Positions 9,945 through 20,885 are shown, counted from the stretch's first letter. The stretch is DNA of 64,000 nt from Astropecten irregularis (GCA_963971285.1 OZ020248.1:17298001-17362000), one strand, 5' to 3'. A program made the numbers and translations. Notes: generated by a model not told the origin, from the letters alone.

Positions 9945-11831
9945 AATGACTTTAAATTAAAGTGCCAGGCACTCGGGTCTCTACGCTCCCGCACTGACAT
10001 TATCATTAAACCGGCAGATAAAGGCTCAGCAGTGGTCATCATGGATAGACAGCAGTACATTGACGAGGTCCTCCGCCATGTTAATAATGACACCATATAT
10101 TCATGTATTGATTCTGACCCCACAGGTAGATTCTCTCAACAGATACAACAGGTTCTGGATGACATGAAATCACGTGACCAGCTGACCAAGAAAGCTCACA
10201 AATTTCTCTCTCCTATCAACTGTAGAGCAGCCAGGTTCTATATCTTGCCCAAGATACACAAACCTGGTAACCCTGGTAGACCCATCGTATCAGGCAATGG
10301 CTCACCCACAGAGCGCATCTCTCTGTCCGTTGACAGTTTTCTCAAGCCTTTGGTTCCCCGCATCCCCTCGTATATTCATGACACCCCTGACTTCCTCCGC
10401 AAACTTGAACAGGTCAAGCACCAGGTCCTCAGTACAGCCATCATTGGGACATTTGATGTCACATCCCTCTATACTAATATCCCTCAAGAGGAAGGCATCG
10501 CAGCCTGTGCATCGGCTCTGTCTAGGAGTGGGCATACCACACCTCCCATCCGTGATCTTGAATCTCTCATGAAACTTGTACTAACTAAAAATAACTTCTC
10601 CTTCATGGATAAACACTATCTACAGGTACATGGCACAGCAATGGGAACCCGCATGGCCCCCTCCTTTGCATGCATCTTCATGTCAGAACTAGAAGAGCGC
10701 ATGCTAGCCTCAGCACCTTGCCGCCCCTGGATCTGGTGGAGGTACATTGATGATGTATTCTTTATCTGGACCAGTGATGAGAATAGCTTAGGTTCTTTCA
10801 TTAACCACATGAATTCTTTCCACAGGACTATCAAATTCACAGCAGAAGTCTCTCACCATGAGGCCCACTTCCTTGATGTCACCATCCGCAAGGAAGAGGA
10901 CACACTAACCACTGACCTGTATTCTAAGCCCACAGATACCCACCAGTACCTCCATGCCACCAGCTGCCACCCCAAGCACTGTAAGACTGGTATAGCATAT
11001 AGTCAGGCCCTCAGACTCAGACGAATCTGTTCTAATGACTCTGATTTCTCCAAACACACACAGGAACTGAAGAAACACCTAGTTGCAAGAGGCCACAGCT
11101 CTCGCAGGGTGTGGAGTGCCATTGAGAGAACTCGTGCTCTTCCCAGAGCGGCAGTTCTCCAAGAGAAAGCCCCCAGCGATGATTCTTGTACTAATAACAA
11201 CGTTGCTCTTGTGACTACTTTCCATCCCTCTCTTCCCCCATTACGCAGAATCACTAATGATAACCATCACATTCTTCACACTTCAGACCGTCTCCTCAGG
11301 GCTATCCCAGAAAAGCCCATCTTGGCCTACAGACGTCCCCGCAACCTCCGCGACTTGATTGTCAGGGCTGAGGTCCCACCCACTAATAATGTCTCTTCCC
11401 CAATCCAGCATGGCACATTCAAATGTAACTCTAGATGCGTAGTCTGCCTGCACCATATCCATGAGTCTGATTCTTTCACAGGCAATGGCTCCACCCATAA
11501 GACCAAAGGGAATATTACCTGCACTACATCTAATGTCATTTATCTCATTTCTTGCAGGGTATGCAACATACAGTACGTGGGTGAAACCAAAAACACCCTC
11601 AAGAAACGTTTCTATGGTCACCGGTCTACAGTCAAAACTCAGAAACTGGACACCCCAGTGGGTTTTCACTTCAATCTCCCTAACCATACAATTTCTGATA
11701 TGATCTTGCAGGGCATTGAATCACTTGGCCACCGCAGAGACTTGGTCCGGCTGAGCAGGGAGAAAGTTTGGATTCAGAAATTACGCACTATTCAGCCGAA
11801 TGGACTAAGCCTCCAGGAAGGCAATGACTAA
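9945..11831 (+). CDS. Penelope-like reverse transcriptase / GIY-YIG endonuclease
   Basis: An uninterrupted frame of about 628 codons; the first Met is at 10032, but the frame is open from 9945 because the true N-terminus is lost. The order is PLE-like: IIIKPADKGSAVVIM, then LPKIHKPGNPGRPIVSG, FDVTSLYTNIP (about residue 141 from that Met), GTAMGTRMAPSFA, YIDDVFF (catalytic box, about 239), HFLDVTI and LYSKPTDTHQYLHA. The C-terminal part has a Cys cluster (CNSRCVVC, about 465) and a GIY-YIG nuclease (QYVGETKNTLKKRFYGHR, about 512-530). In the family this protein nicks DNA and reverse transcribes the element RNA. The open frame implies a young insertion, although 5' loss makes it non-autonomous. 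Confidence 0.9.
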   Translation, partial: NDFKLKCQALGSLRSRTDIIIKPADKGSAVVIMDRQQYIDEVLRHVNNDTIYSCIDSDPTGRFSQQIQQVLDDMKSRDQLTKKAHKFLSPINCRAARFYILPKIHKPGNPGRPIVSGNGSPTERISLSVDSFLKPLVPRIPSYIHDTPDFLRKLEQVKHQVLSTAIIGTFDVTSLYTNIPQEEGIAACASALSRSGHTTPPIRDLESLMKLVLTKNNFSFMDKHYLQVHGTAMGTRMAPSFACIFMSELEERMLASAPCRPWIWWRYIDDVFFIWTSDENSLGSFINHMNSFHRTIKFTAEVSHHEAHFLDVTIRKEEDTLTTDLYSKPTDTHQYLHATSCHPKHCKTGIAYSQALRLRRICSNDSDFSKHTQELKKHLVARGHSSRRVWSAIERTRALPRAAVLQEKAPSDDSCTNNNVALVTTFHPSLPPLRRITNDNHHILHTSDRLLRAIPEKPILAYRRPRNLRDLIVRAEVPPTNNVSSPIQHGTFKCNSRCVVCLHHIHESDSFTGNGSTHKTKGNITCTTSNVIYLISCRVCNIQYVGETKNTLKKRFYGHRSTVKTQKLDTPVGFHFNLPNHTISDMILQGIESLGHRRDLVRLSREKVWIQKLRTIQPNGLSLQEGND

Positions 11832-12156
11832 TATTCTTGTTAATTTGCTTATCTCCTTTTCATTCATCCACAGGTACTCTCTAATCCCTCCCCCTGTTTG
11901 CATTCCTCTCCTTCCTCTTGCCCATCTTGATCTCCAATCCTCTAATTAACTCCTTTGTTAATCCCCCACCCCCAGCACCACTCTTTCTAACCCTTTTGTA
12001 GTCTGTTACCTTTGATCTTGCCTACCTGACCCCCACCCTTTGTCTGACCTATCTTACCCACCCTGACTCTCATACAACCCCTTCCCTTTGTCCATATCCT
12101 CTGATCCATTTTATGTAAGCTTCCTTCACTTGCATGTTCATGTTTTTTGTCATTAA

Positions 12157-12197
12157 GCCTCTGAGAAAGATCCTGCTAGGATCGAAACGCGTCAGGC
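12157..12197 (+). ncRNA. Hammerhead-like ribozyme motif, PLE A1 end
   Basis: GCCT/AGGC can form stem I and GATCC/GGATC stem II around a TGCTA loop. GAAA follows, then ACGCGT as a very short palindromic stem III, and C at the cleavage position. The other core strand reads CTGAGAAA rather than the canonical CTGATGA, so self-cleavage is uncertain. PLE terminal regions are known to carry hammerhead ribozymes with short stem III. Equivalent motifs occur at 61751-61792, 63346-63386 and twice near 54150-54217. Confidence 0.5.
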
Positions 12198-12535
12198 CCT
12201 CCTAACTTAAAGCATTTGATATATTTCAGGTCATTTTGGCTGATGAGCAGTTTGCAGCAGTTTATTACTTGTATTGACTTTAAATTCAGTCAGTTTCCCT
12301 TGTGGTTATATGATGATTATGAAATGGTTGTGTTTAAAAACAAAAACAAAATTCATGAACCATCAGCTTTTCTTCTGTGCTATTGTATTTTGAGCAGAAG
12401 TCAGTGACAAATATTTATTGAAACTTGTCTAAACTTACACAATGATTTGAGCGATGAACTCATGTTTTCCCGAATGACTGAGGCTGTTTACTTTCTTTTA
12501 AGTAAGATATTACAGGATTATTTGACAGTCAATTT

Positions 12536-13925
12536 TTAAAACTTACCAATAGTGTACACTACTTTTAAATAACAAACATTTATTGAATCTACATTGTAAA
12601 TGCTGTGATACAAACATTTGTAATTCCTACCTCTCATCATCAGGTCGAGCGAATTTTGGCATTCATTGACACAATCCTTCCATCTGTCACTGTCCCTCAT
12701 CAGTGCTGATAGATCCTCGGAGTTACAGCCAATATCATCCACCATTTGGTCGATGTATGTTGTTGAGGGTCTCCCACGGCTTTTCTTTCCATGTGCAGGT
12801 TGCCAAAGTACCAAGTCACTAGCCAGTTCCCCTTGTAGCAGTGACCAGCGAACCTCAGTCTTCTATCCCTAATTATTTCACTGATTGGTGGAAGATTTCC
12901 GTACAGTTCTTTCTTGGTAGGATGTTGATTCCATGAGATGTTTAGAGCTGCTCTTAACATTCTAGTATAGCCACCATCCAAAGCTTTTTCTAGTGATTTT
13001 GTTAGTGTCCACGTGGTTGCTCCATATACAAGGACTGATTCAACAGTTGCACGGAAGAAGTTTCTTTTGAGATTTGTTGGTAGTGATGATTTCCATATGG
13101 TATCTAGTTTATTTAGAGCACCCCATGCTTTTCCCAATCTGATTTCAACATCTTGTTTTGTTGATGCAATGTTGCTTCCCAGATAGGTGAATTCCTGCAC
13201 CGCTTTGATGTTGCTTTTGTTGAGCGATTTGATACAGCCTGGCTGTTGCTGGTTGTAACAGATAAATTCTGTCTTCTTGGTATTGACATATAATCCAATT
13301 TCGCTAGCTGTTTCTTCTAATTGATGTAAGAGGATTGTTCCATCTGTCAGGTAGTCTGAGATGATAGCAATATCATCAGCATAATCAGCATCAGTAATTA
13401 TTACTGCAGGGTGTCTTCTGCTTCTTGATTTGGAGAGGGTGAAGCCCAGATCTTTATCAGCGTCTATGGCTTTTCTCATTACATAGTCGAGGCACATAAC
13501 AAACAAGTATGGGGCTAAGGTGTCACCTTGTAGAACACCACCTGTTTTTCCAGGCTGATGATGTGATTAGTTTCCAGTTTTTGCCCACTTCATGCTCTTT
13601 TACCAGTAGTTCTTCGTGTACAAAGCGATGTTCCTGAATACAGATGATGTCATTTTTTAGCATTTCAGCAGAGGCTACAAGTTCATGCAACATGGTACCT
13701 TTGAGTGTTAGTACATTAAAGGATGATATGCTGACATTTGTCTTTCCTTTGATTAGACTTGGTATTTGTTGTTTCCCATTTGTAGACGTTGATGGTGAAA
13801 TATCTACATCCTCAGTAGCTGATTTTTTGACTGAAACCTGAGGTACATTAGCAGGACGCGCTCCTTGGTATCCCGCGCGACGAGCGATGCGGCATGATTG
13901 ATTGTGAAGAGAATGTGTCATAATG
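12536..13925 (-). mobile_element. RTE-like LINE remnant, internally deleted
   Basis: On the minus strand an endonuclease N-terminus (13921-13530: FNVLTLKGTMLHELV, IICIQEHRF) is followed almost directly by the late RT boxes (GGVLQGDTLAPYLFVMCLDY, then DADYADDIAIIS). The rest of the endonuclease and the first half of the RT have been deleted, with a frame change at about 13530. The C-terminal part runs to 12536. A similar RT start lies at 63575-64000, likely from a related family. The clade label is tentative. Confidence 0.75.
12700..13548 (-). pseudogene. LINE RT C-terminal half
   Basis: The minus-strand frame (268 codons from 13506, open a little upstream in GGVLQGDTLAP) carries the YADD catalytic box in ADYADDIAIISD, then [22 protein letters not shown] (the conserved LG motif), [13 protein letters not shown], and RRLRFAGHCYKG near the end. 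This is the palm-to-thumb region of a LINE reverse transcriptase. It is not a gene on its own because the preceding RT boxes are absent. Confidence 0.8.
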
Positions 13926-13929
13926 CTTT

Positions 13930-14790
13930 CAAAGGCTATTTAGCACTTGCGGGCGCTACTCCTACAAGATGGATCAGTATTCCTTACTGGAACAGTTGTG
14001 CTTTGCTGAGCAAAAACAGCTGAAATGCTGTTTAGTTCACCATACCACCAAGTTAACAAACCAGGGATTAAAAAAAAACTTGAAGCTGCCTTGTATTACT
14101 CATCCAACATCCTGCATCCCGATGTCTTCTGCGTAACCCTGCTCGGGTGGCTAGCCAGGTACTGTGCCTTGCCAAAGGGCAGCCTGGGATTTTGTTCGGC
14201 ACTGCTTATTGGTTATTCGCAGTTAACCTCCATATCTAGAGGCCATTCCCCTATCCGCAACCTGGGGAGCCGCTGGATGGGCGTTTATCATCACCTCTCA
14301 GTGGCTTCCATCTTGCTTCCATCTTGCTGTGTTCATGTTTTCATGAAGGTGCAATAGGCTGGAGAGCTCCGGAAAAATTTTGTCAGCAGAAGCCATTTCT
14401 ATCTCAGTTTGGGGGAACAGAATACCTAGTACGCGTAGACATGGTGCTTGCCAGCAAAGGGCACACATACACGGATACCTAGCCAGCCCCTAATTCTGAA
14501 GTCCCTGTTTGTTTAGGCTCTCACCACGACAACAGTTACTTACAATAATACATTAACAAAAGAATCTGCCACCGCGCCCACCACTGGCGGGGCCCGCTTT
14601 AGGGGAGTACCAAAAAACCACAACAATTTAATGGCACAATCCATGGTCAGATAGCCTCAGCAAAAAGCTCAACCGTGGTTCAATTAGCATTTGAGAGGTG
14701 CAGAGCACAAGGCAAAAGCATTCCCATCTGATGTTTGGACAGCATTCACTCAATCAGCTGTCAGATAAGCTCTTTCTGCGGATTGGTTAT
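13930..14790. other. No recognisable feature
   Basis: Sequence slightly richer in GC than its surroundings, with only short frames and no motif I can name. Confidence 0.4.
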
Positions 14791-14859
14791 CTTTCATTGC
14801 CAAGGAAAAGAAAACAAGCAATGGGCGGAACTAAAAAAAACGTGACCAATATGACAGAG

Positions 14860-15132
14860 GCTATTTAATGTTGCTGTAGTTATTTCTGATAATACTGGCA
14901 GATCAAACTCTGCAAAAACCCTAAAACGGGCACGTGGTTTCGTTGTGTCACAGATTTTTTCAGGCCTAGTGTTCGGCATCTCACCCAAACCGGTAGACTG
15001 GTTTGCCACTGTTACTTGTTGCCCGTATGGAGGCTGTCTGTTATGGAACGCCATGGCTGCCTTCGTCATCAAACAAACTCCTCATCGACGTGATGCATCA
15101 AATGACTCGTGTCGTTGAGGGTGATCTATTTG
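14860..15132. repeat. Left arm of a foldback-type repeat (interrupted by the hAT element)
   Basis: The segment containing GGCTGCCTTCGTCATCAAAC, GATGCATCA and GAGGGTGATCTATTTG is the inverted counterpart of the tandem units at 20524-20880. The hAT element is inserted in this arm right after TATTTG (15127-15132), and the arm resumes at 20069. Confidence 0.6.
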
Positions 15133-15771
15133 CAGAGTTGCCAACATCTACGATTTGGGCGTAGCAAATACGAATTTGAGCCGTGACTACGACACTACGC
15201 CAAGACTGCATTTTACTACGCAAAACAAACTGCCCATGTCATATAAAATTATTACTGTATAAGTGTAGCTTTTATCTGTGAACTGTGGATTTTAAAGTGT
15301 TTAAAAGGAAATAAATGAGTAATAAATAAAATGTAAGAAAAACCTTCTTAAATGTGTGGACCGTCGTTGTGATTAAAAGCGGCGAACTTCACGCAAAACT
15401 GATGTTTACCAAAAGCTAGCAACTGCTGACGTTAGATCGCGCGTCCTTATTTACGTTAGAAAATGGGCGACAAGATCGTACTCATTTTCCCTCGATTAAA
15501 ATAGCGTACTGTAGGAGATCAGGAAGGGAACGAGGTTGTTGCAAAGCGCCCGCCGTATTCCCTGACATTGTGCCTGTGTTTGCCGACTGAAAAAGACGGG
15601 GTACCAGCCTAAAGCTTGGGCAAACATACGACCTGACTGAATCTAGCCGCGGGTACTGCAAGCTAGGTTCAGTTTGCATACACATACACGTGGACATGTG
15701 TTCTCGCGCGCTGAATTGAAGTCACAGTTCGCATTCTCGAAGTCAAACTGGCTTTATAAACGACCGGAATA

Positions 15772-16153
15772 ATGGAGAATCCTAAGAAAAAAAGGAAACT
15801 TTCGGAACAAAATTTCCGTCCGGAGTATTCTACTGAGTGGCCTGTTATCATTCGATCTAAGCTCGACAGTTTCCATGCATTCTGTGTTCTTTGCAAGTGC
15901 GACTTCAGTGTCAGGCATGGTGGCAGGAATGACGTAGCTAAGCATATGAACTCTTCTAAACACAAATCCTACCAGTCAGCGGCAGAGTCGACAAAACCCA
16001 TTGCCGGTTTTTTCACTTCGGCTCAGGATACCAGTGTTATTCAAGCTGAAGTACTCAGCGTTGACTTCATGGTGGAACATAATATACCCATTGCAGTGGC
16101 TGATCACATAGGCCCGCTTGTTCGGAAGATGTTTCCAGATTCCAAGATTGCAG
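15772..16153 (+). CDS. hAT transposase, exon 1 (BED-type zinc finger)
   Basis: The start ATG at 15772 opens with a basic PKKKRK nuclear-localisation-type motif. The frame continues to a BED-like zinc finger (C38, C41, H58, H64 in FHAFCVLCKCDF...VAKHMNSSKHK), the DNA-binding domain that recognises element ends in this family. It then gives VEHNIPIAVADHIGPLVRKMFPDSKIA, which is typical of the segment before the catalytic domain. The exon stops at GCAG|GTGAGC, a strong donor, leaving one base of a codon. It joins 17281, giving a total protein of about 968 residues. Confidence 0.88.
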
Positions 16154-17280
16154 GTGAGCCTAAGACTTTTTATTTAGGCTAGGCCTAGGCCTACATTACA
16201 ATAACGTCAGGCTAATTATATTTTTAGGTTTACAATTTTTCTAACGTTTACAAAATCACGCAAACAAGTTTATAATTTTTTTTTTAATCGAGAGTCCAAT
16301 ATCATTTTCGTCCCTAAACACTCGAAAGCTGCAGTAGTGTAGACCATCATCGACGTGGCGGCCATCTTGGATCGCATGATGAAATACACACGGAAACAAT
16401 CTGAATTCAATCCGATTTCAATCCACCACCATCCGTAATTTGAACATAACAATCAACCAGAATTTGTGATTAAAAACTGTTTCCATGTTATATTTTATTA
16501 TTTATCACAATTTTATGTTACGTTCGATTTGTTTTTGGGTCGAAATTTTCATTTCAAAAAGAAGAAATAAAATGTGTAAAACTCGGTCGGCCATTTTGTT
16601 TTTGTCGTCGGCTAGGCTAACTTAATAATAGTAACTAATTTCTTTGCAAAACGCATAGGCCCTAATGGTATATGCTTATACATAGTCCAAACAAATGATC
16701 GAAATTTGCTTTTTATCTTATAAGCTTTGTTCGAAAAGAAATAAAAAGCTGCATTTTCTATATAAAAAAATGCAATTCAGACACAAGTTCAGAGTCAGTG
16801 AGTAGCCCTACTAGTACTACAAAAAGTACTAGTACTACTGATGATTATTTATTGACTTATTATTTCATATTTGATTAGGCAGTTACATGTATTTTGTTGC
16901 AAAGTCTTTACAGAATGAAAAACTCAATGGCTGTTTTATAGAATGATTATGGCCTTGCGAGTAAAAATAGAAACTATTAACTAATGTAAAACACTTTTAA
17001 AAAAATTGAGAGGGTTAAGATTTACTTTTTAATTATAAAAAAAAGTGACTAATGAGTGGCTTAATTGTGTAGGCTAGGTATGATCATGGCCATACGCTGA
17101 TTATATTGGTGAGTCACGGTGACACACGAGCTACTTGTGATGGACTTGTTTAGTCTGTGCTATTTGGTATGCAATTGCAATATGTTATCTACATACAATA
17201 CAAGTAGTAGTAGGCCTATATGTTCATCTTTATGAATAATTAATGTGTTTATAATTTTTTTTACATTTTTATAATTGCAG

Positions 17281-19805
17281 CCAAATATGCATGTGGTCGT
17301 ACCAAAAGTGCAGCAATCGCGGGTGTTCTTGCCAAAGAAGATTCCTTGGAGATAACCAGTGCAATGCAATCTGCACCATACTCTCTAGCAACAGATGGTA
17401 GCACAGACTATGATGACTGTAAACTGTACCCATTGGTTGTGAAGTACTATGACCAATCACAGGGCCGTATCCTAACAGTGTTATTGTGTATGCCTGAGTG
17501 TAACGTGTCATCCACGGGAGAAAACATTTTCCAGCTAATGGATAATGAACTGTCAAAACGCAATATTTCGTGGCAGAACTGCATGAGTTTTGGAGCAGAT
17601 AATGCCAATGTTATGCAAGGATCTCATTGTGGTGTGGCAGGCTACATCAAGAAGGCGAACAGTTCCATCTATATGCTTGGATGCCCATGTCATCTAATTC
17701 ACCTTGCGGCTAAGAAGGCTGCTTCACAACTTCCAGTGTGTATTGAAGATCTGCTTGTTGACATATATTATTATCTTCAGAAGTCCAGCAAGAGGAAGCA
17801 AGAGCTTAAGCAGTTTCAAAAACTGTCTGGTGTTGAGATGAAGAAAATTGTGAAACATGTCAGCACACGATGGCTCTCCCTCTCACAATGCACGAGTAGG
17901 TTGCTCGAACAGTGGCCTGCTTTACTAAGATATTTTGAAGAACAATCCAGGTCAACCACAAGCTCTAAGTCGACCAGCAAGAGCACCCAGCTCAAAAGCA
18001 AGAGCACCAGCAAGAGCACCAAGTCCACCAGCAAGGGCACCCAGCTTACACGCAAGAGCACTCAGCTTACCAGCAAGAGCACCAAGTCCACTAGCAAGAG
18101 CACCAAGTCCACCAGCAAGAGCACCCAGCTTACACGCAAGAGCACTCAGCTTACCAGCAAGAGCACCAAGTCCACTAGCAAGAGCAGCAAGCCCACAAGC
18201 AAGAGCACCAAGCTCACCAGCATGCTGAGCAACCTGTCCTCAAGCAAGAACACCAAGCCCACCTCTAAGAGCAGCCTGCCCACTAGCACAAGTACCCAGT
18301 CCACCAGCAAGCTGACCACCAAGAGCAGCCTGCCCACTACCACAAGTACCCAGTCAACCAGTAAGCTGACCACCAAGCCCACCGCCAAGAGCAGCCTGCC
18401 CACTACCACAAGTACCCAGTCCACCAGCAAGCTGACCACCAAGAGCAGCCTGCCCACTACCACAAGTACCCAGTCAACCAGTAAGCTGACCACCAAGCCC
18501 ACCGCCAAGAGCAGCCTGCCCACTAGCACAAGTACCCAGTCAACCAGCAAGCTGAGCACCAAGCCCTCCACCAAGAGCAGCCTGCCCACTACCACAAGTA
18601 GTACACAGTCCACCAGCAAGCTGACCACCAAGCCCACCGCCATAAGCAGCCTGCCCACTACCACAAGTACCCAGTCAACCAGCAAGAGTACCAAACCCAA
18701 CAGCAACACTGGTCGTGAAAGCTGCCAACAGAGAGTTTCTGGAGAGTTTGACCTGGCAGGTTCTTTATTCCGGCAGGAGAATCTACCTAGGGAAAAGCAT
18801 GCACATGAAACACATTGCGATACGTCAACAGAGCAGACGACAACTGGAAGGCAAAAACCACAGTCAGTCTCCTTATCATCACCACTACAGAGAGTGGAGA
18901 GAACATGTAAAAATATGCAGGACCCTAACTTCCAAATCTTCTGCTATTTCTTGGATGCTGTACTACCGATATTTGATAATGCAAATACCTTGATGCAGCT
19001 GGACAAACCATGTATTCATATTCTCCTAAAAACACTTGAACAGCAGATGAAAGATTTATTTAACTGCTTCATTAAACCTCATGTCATCAATGCATGTGAG
19101 AGAACCATTCAAGTGCAGTACCAAAACATCCAGAATCAGAAGAGTGATGACAGCCTATTCGTGGGAAGGAAAACCAAGGACTTTGTGGAAGCAAACTCCC
19201 AGAACAAGGAACTTGATCTCCCCACATTCTACTGTGCTGTGCGATGCTTCTACACAACAGCCATAGATTACATGTTGAAGAAATTCCCATACAAGGATCC
19301 ACTTTTGCTACATGCTGCAGTTGCGGACATATCAAGACGGGAGGAGATAACATTTGCCTCTGTGCAGTTTTTCATCACCAGGTTCCCCTGTTTGCATTTA
19401 AACCATGAGGACACAGACAAAGTGGAAAGGGAGTTCATGTCCTTTCAAACAGACAAACTCTCACAAAGCATCACAAATTGTGATAGAGTTGACACTCAAT
19501 GGCATCTTATGAGCCAGCAGAAGGATGGCAATGGCCAGCTCAAGTATGCACTTTTGTCCAAGGTTATGTTGGCTATCCTTTGTATCTTCCACTCTAACGC
19601 AGATTGTGAGAGGATATTTAGCCTCGTAACAAAGAATAAAACAGAATTTAGGTCAAATATGAAGACAGAGACACTCAGCAACTTGATCACTCACAAGCAA
19701 TTTATTGTTGCCAAGGGTTCTGTGTGCCACCGCCAAACCTACAGCAGAGCCACTCTGCAGAAGGCCAAGTCTGCAACATACACCCAGCTGTCTGGCTCCA
19801 AGTGA
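17281..19805 (+). CDS. hAT transposase, exon 2 (catalytic and dimerisation domains)
   Basis: The acceptor ATAATTGCAG ends at 17280; the first two bases complete the split codon, giving AKYACGRTKSAAI. Catalytic-domain features are ATDGSTD (first Asp about 166), FGADNANVM (Asp 234), and GCPCHLIHLAAKKA (about 263-276). The C-terminal hAT dimerisation segment is SNADCERIFSLVTKNKTEFR, with Glu 904. Between HVSTRWLSL...LLRYFEEQ and ERTCKNMQDPNFQIFCYFLD there is an in-frame Ser/Thr/Lys tandem expansion (about residues 352-605). The protein is expected to act in the nucleus, cutting at the TIRs. The frame is open throughout. A domesticated gene is less likely because TIRs and target duplication are intact. 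Confidence 0.88.
17950..18712 (+). repeat. Coding minisatellite within the hAT transposase
   Basis: GC-rich in-frame tandem repeats. The first part is built from 12-18-bp units such as AGCACCAAGTCCACCAGCAA (STKSTSK). The second part uses a roughly 66-bp unit translated as KSSLPTTTSTQSTSKLTTK..., repeated about six times. All units keep the frame, so length changes do not disrupt the enzyme. Composition is clearly different from the flanking transposase. Function is unknown; it could be a flexible linker. Confidence 0.85.
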
Positions 19806-20108
19806 ACATTTATACACTCATGTACATGTACTTTTCATTGAACTACTTCCAAAAATGTAAGTACTGTTTTACAGAATTGCAGTGTACTACTGATTGTAAT
19901 TTGTTAACAGGAGACTTTCTACATTGATGTAGACGGTAATTGTAAGTTTTGTCAATGGCACAGTATCATTATTATAGAGAGTATTGGTGTTAGGGATGCT
20001 AGCGAGCCTGTTACCGCGACTGCGTGTCAAATGCTACTAATTTTGGGATTTCAATGTTGGCAACTCTGTATTTGACGTGAACGGTAAATGACTTGGTGAA
20101 GACAATAT

Positions 20109-20521
20109 GGAGGTTTCGCATGCGAACGGATACACATACGCGTACGTTTAGCTATCCGTAAACGTCAGCTGATCCGATGTTTCGCAATAGTGAAGTCTAT
20201 ATCCTACAACGGAGAACCACTTTTGTACCTGACTTTCAGGCTAATTTTGTCTTATTCTTAAGTTTTGAAATGCATAGAAATGACGTTTTCGTGTTCAGCA
20301 AATCCTTTCTTTTTAATCTAATCATACACATGACACAAAATGAACAGAGAATTACGAAAATACTGATATTCGCTACGCGTTTAACACTTACACATAGCGA
20401 GCAAGATATCCGTGCCTCGGAGACGTATAACGGATAGCGGAAAAACTGTGACTTCATAAGTACACAAATACTGGTTACGTATCCGGCACGCTAACCGTAT
20501 CCGTTCGCTTACGAAACCTCT
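20109..20521. mobile_element. MITE-like insertion with about 25-bp inverted repeats
   Basis: GAGGTTTCGCATGCGAACGG at 20110 is inverted at 20497-20521 (CCGTTCGCTTACGAAACCTC), with few mismatches. Outside it the inverted symmetry continues into GAAGACA/TGTCTTC words, so it could be the centre of the foldback repeat rather than a separate insertion. No coding. Confidence 0.55.
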
Positions 20522-20523
20522 CT

Positions 20524-20885
20524 AATTAATGTCTTCGCCGAGTCGTATACTGTTCACATCGAATAGATCACCCTCAACAATGAGTCATTGATGCATCACG
20601 TCGACAAGGAGTTTGTTTGACGATGAAGGCAGCTACGGCGTTCCATACTTTCGCCGAGTCATTCACCGTTCACGATGAATAGATCACCCTCAACGACGAG
20701 TCGTTGATGCATCATGTCGACGAGGAGTTTGTTTGATGACGAAGGCAGCTACGGCGTTCCATACTTTTGCCGAGTCGTTAAAATGTTCACGTCAAATAGA
20801 TCACCCTCAACGACGAGTTGTTGATGCATCATGTCGGCGAGGAGTTTGTTTGATGACGAAGGTAGCTGCGGCATTCCATAGTCTG
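20524..20885. repeat. About 120-bp tandem repeat, three units
   Basis: Three consecutive units share TCGCCGAGTC, GATCACCCTCAACGACGAG, TTGATGCATCA, GAGGAGTTTGTTTGA and GGCAGCTACGGCGTTCCATA. They are inverted relative to the left arm near 15000-15132, forming a foldback repeat with sub-repeated arms. Confidence 0.8.

Larger units (their letters stand above)
9945..12273 (+). mobile_element. Penelope-like element, copy A1 (5'-truncated)
   Basis: Contains the RT plus GIY-YIG frame (9945-11831), a 3' untranslated part rich in CCCTCC/CCCACC, a hammerhead-like motif (12157-12197), and an end GCAGTTTATTACTTGTA (about 12257-12273). That end matches, inverted, the outer ends of the related pieces at 61676 and 54046. 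The N-terminal coding part is absent, so the copy is 5'-truncated. Just before it (9900-9935) is a B-box-like GGTTTGAATCC from another repeat. Confidence 0.85.
15133..20068 (+). mobile_element. hAT transposon, apparently complete, with 15-bp TIRs
   Basis: The ends are perfect inverted repeats: CAGAGTTGCCAACAT (15133-15147) and its complement (20054-20068). TATTTG flanks both sides (15127-15132 and 20069-20074), a 6-bp target duplication. Related unoccupied copies nearby (about 20780-20795, inverted) show CTATTTGACGTGAAC, so the occupied site can be compared with an empty one. Inside is one transposase gene with a single intron and no stop or frameshift that I can see. The element length is 4936 bp. 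It may be a recent and possibly functional insertion. Confidence 0.88.

Noticed and set aside
10302..11687. Minus-strand frames within PLE A1
   Set aside because: They are shadows of the well-supported RT/GIY-YIG frame on the + strand.
18146..18709. Minus-strand frame of 187 codons rich in Leu/Val, membrane-protein-like
   Set aside because: It is the reverse reading of the Ser/Thr/Lys coding minisatellite of the hAT transposase.
15772..19805. Domesticated host gene derived from a hAT transposase
   Set aside because: Perfect TIRs and a target duplication surround it, which indicates a mobile copy; domestication would usually lose these ends.
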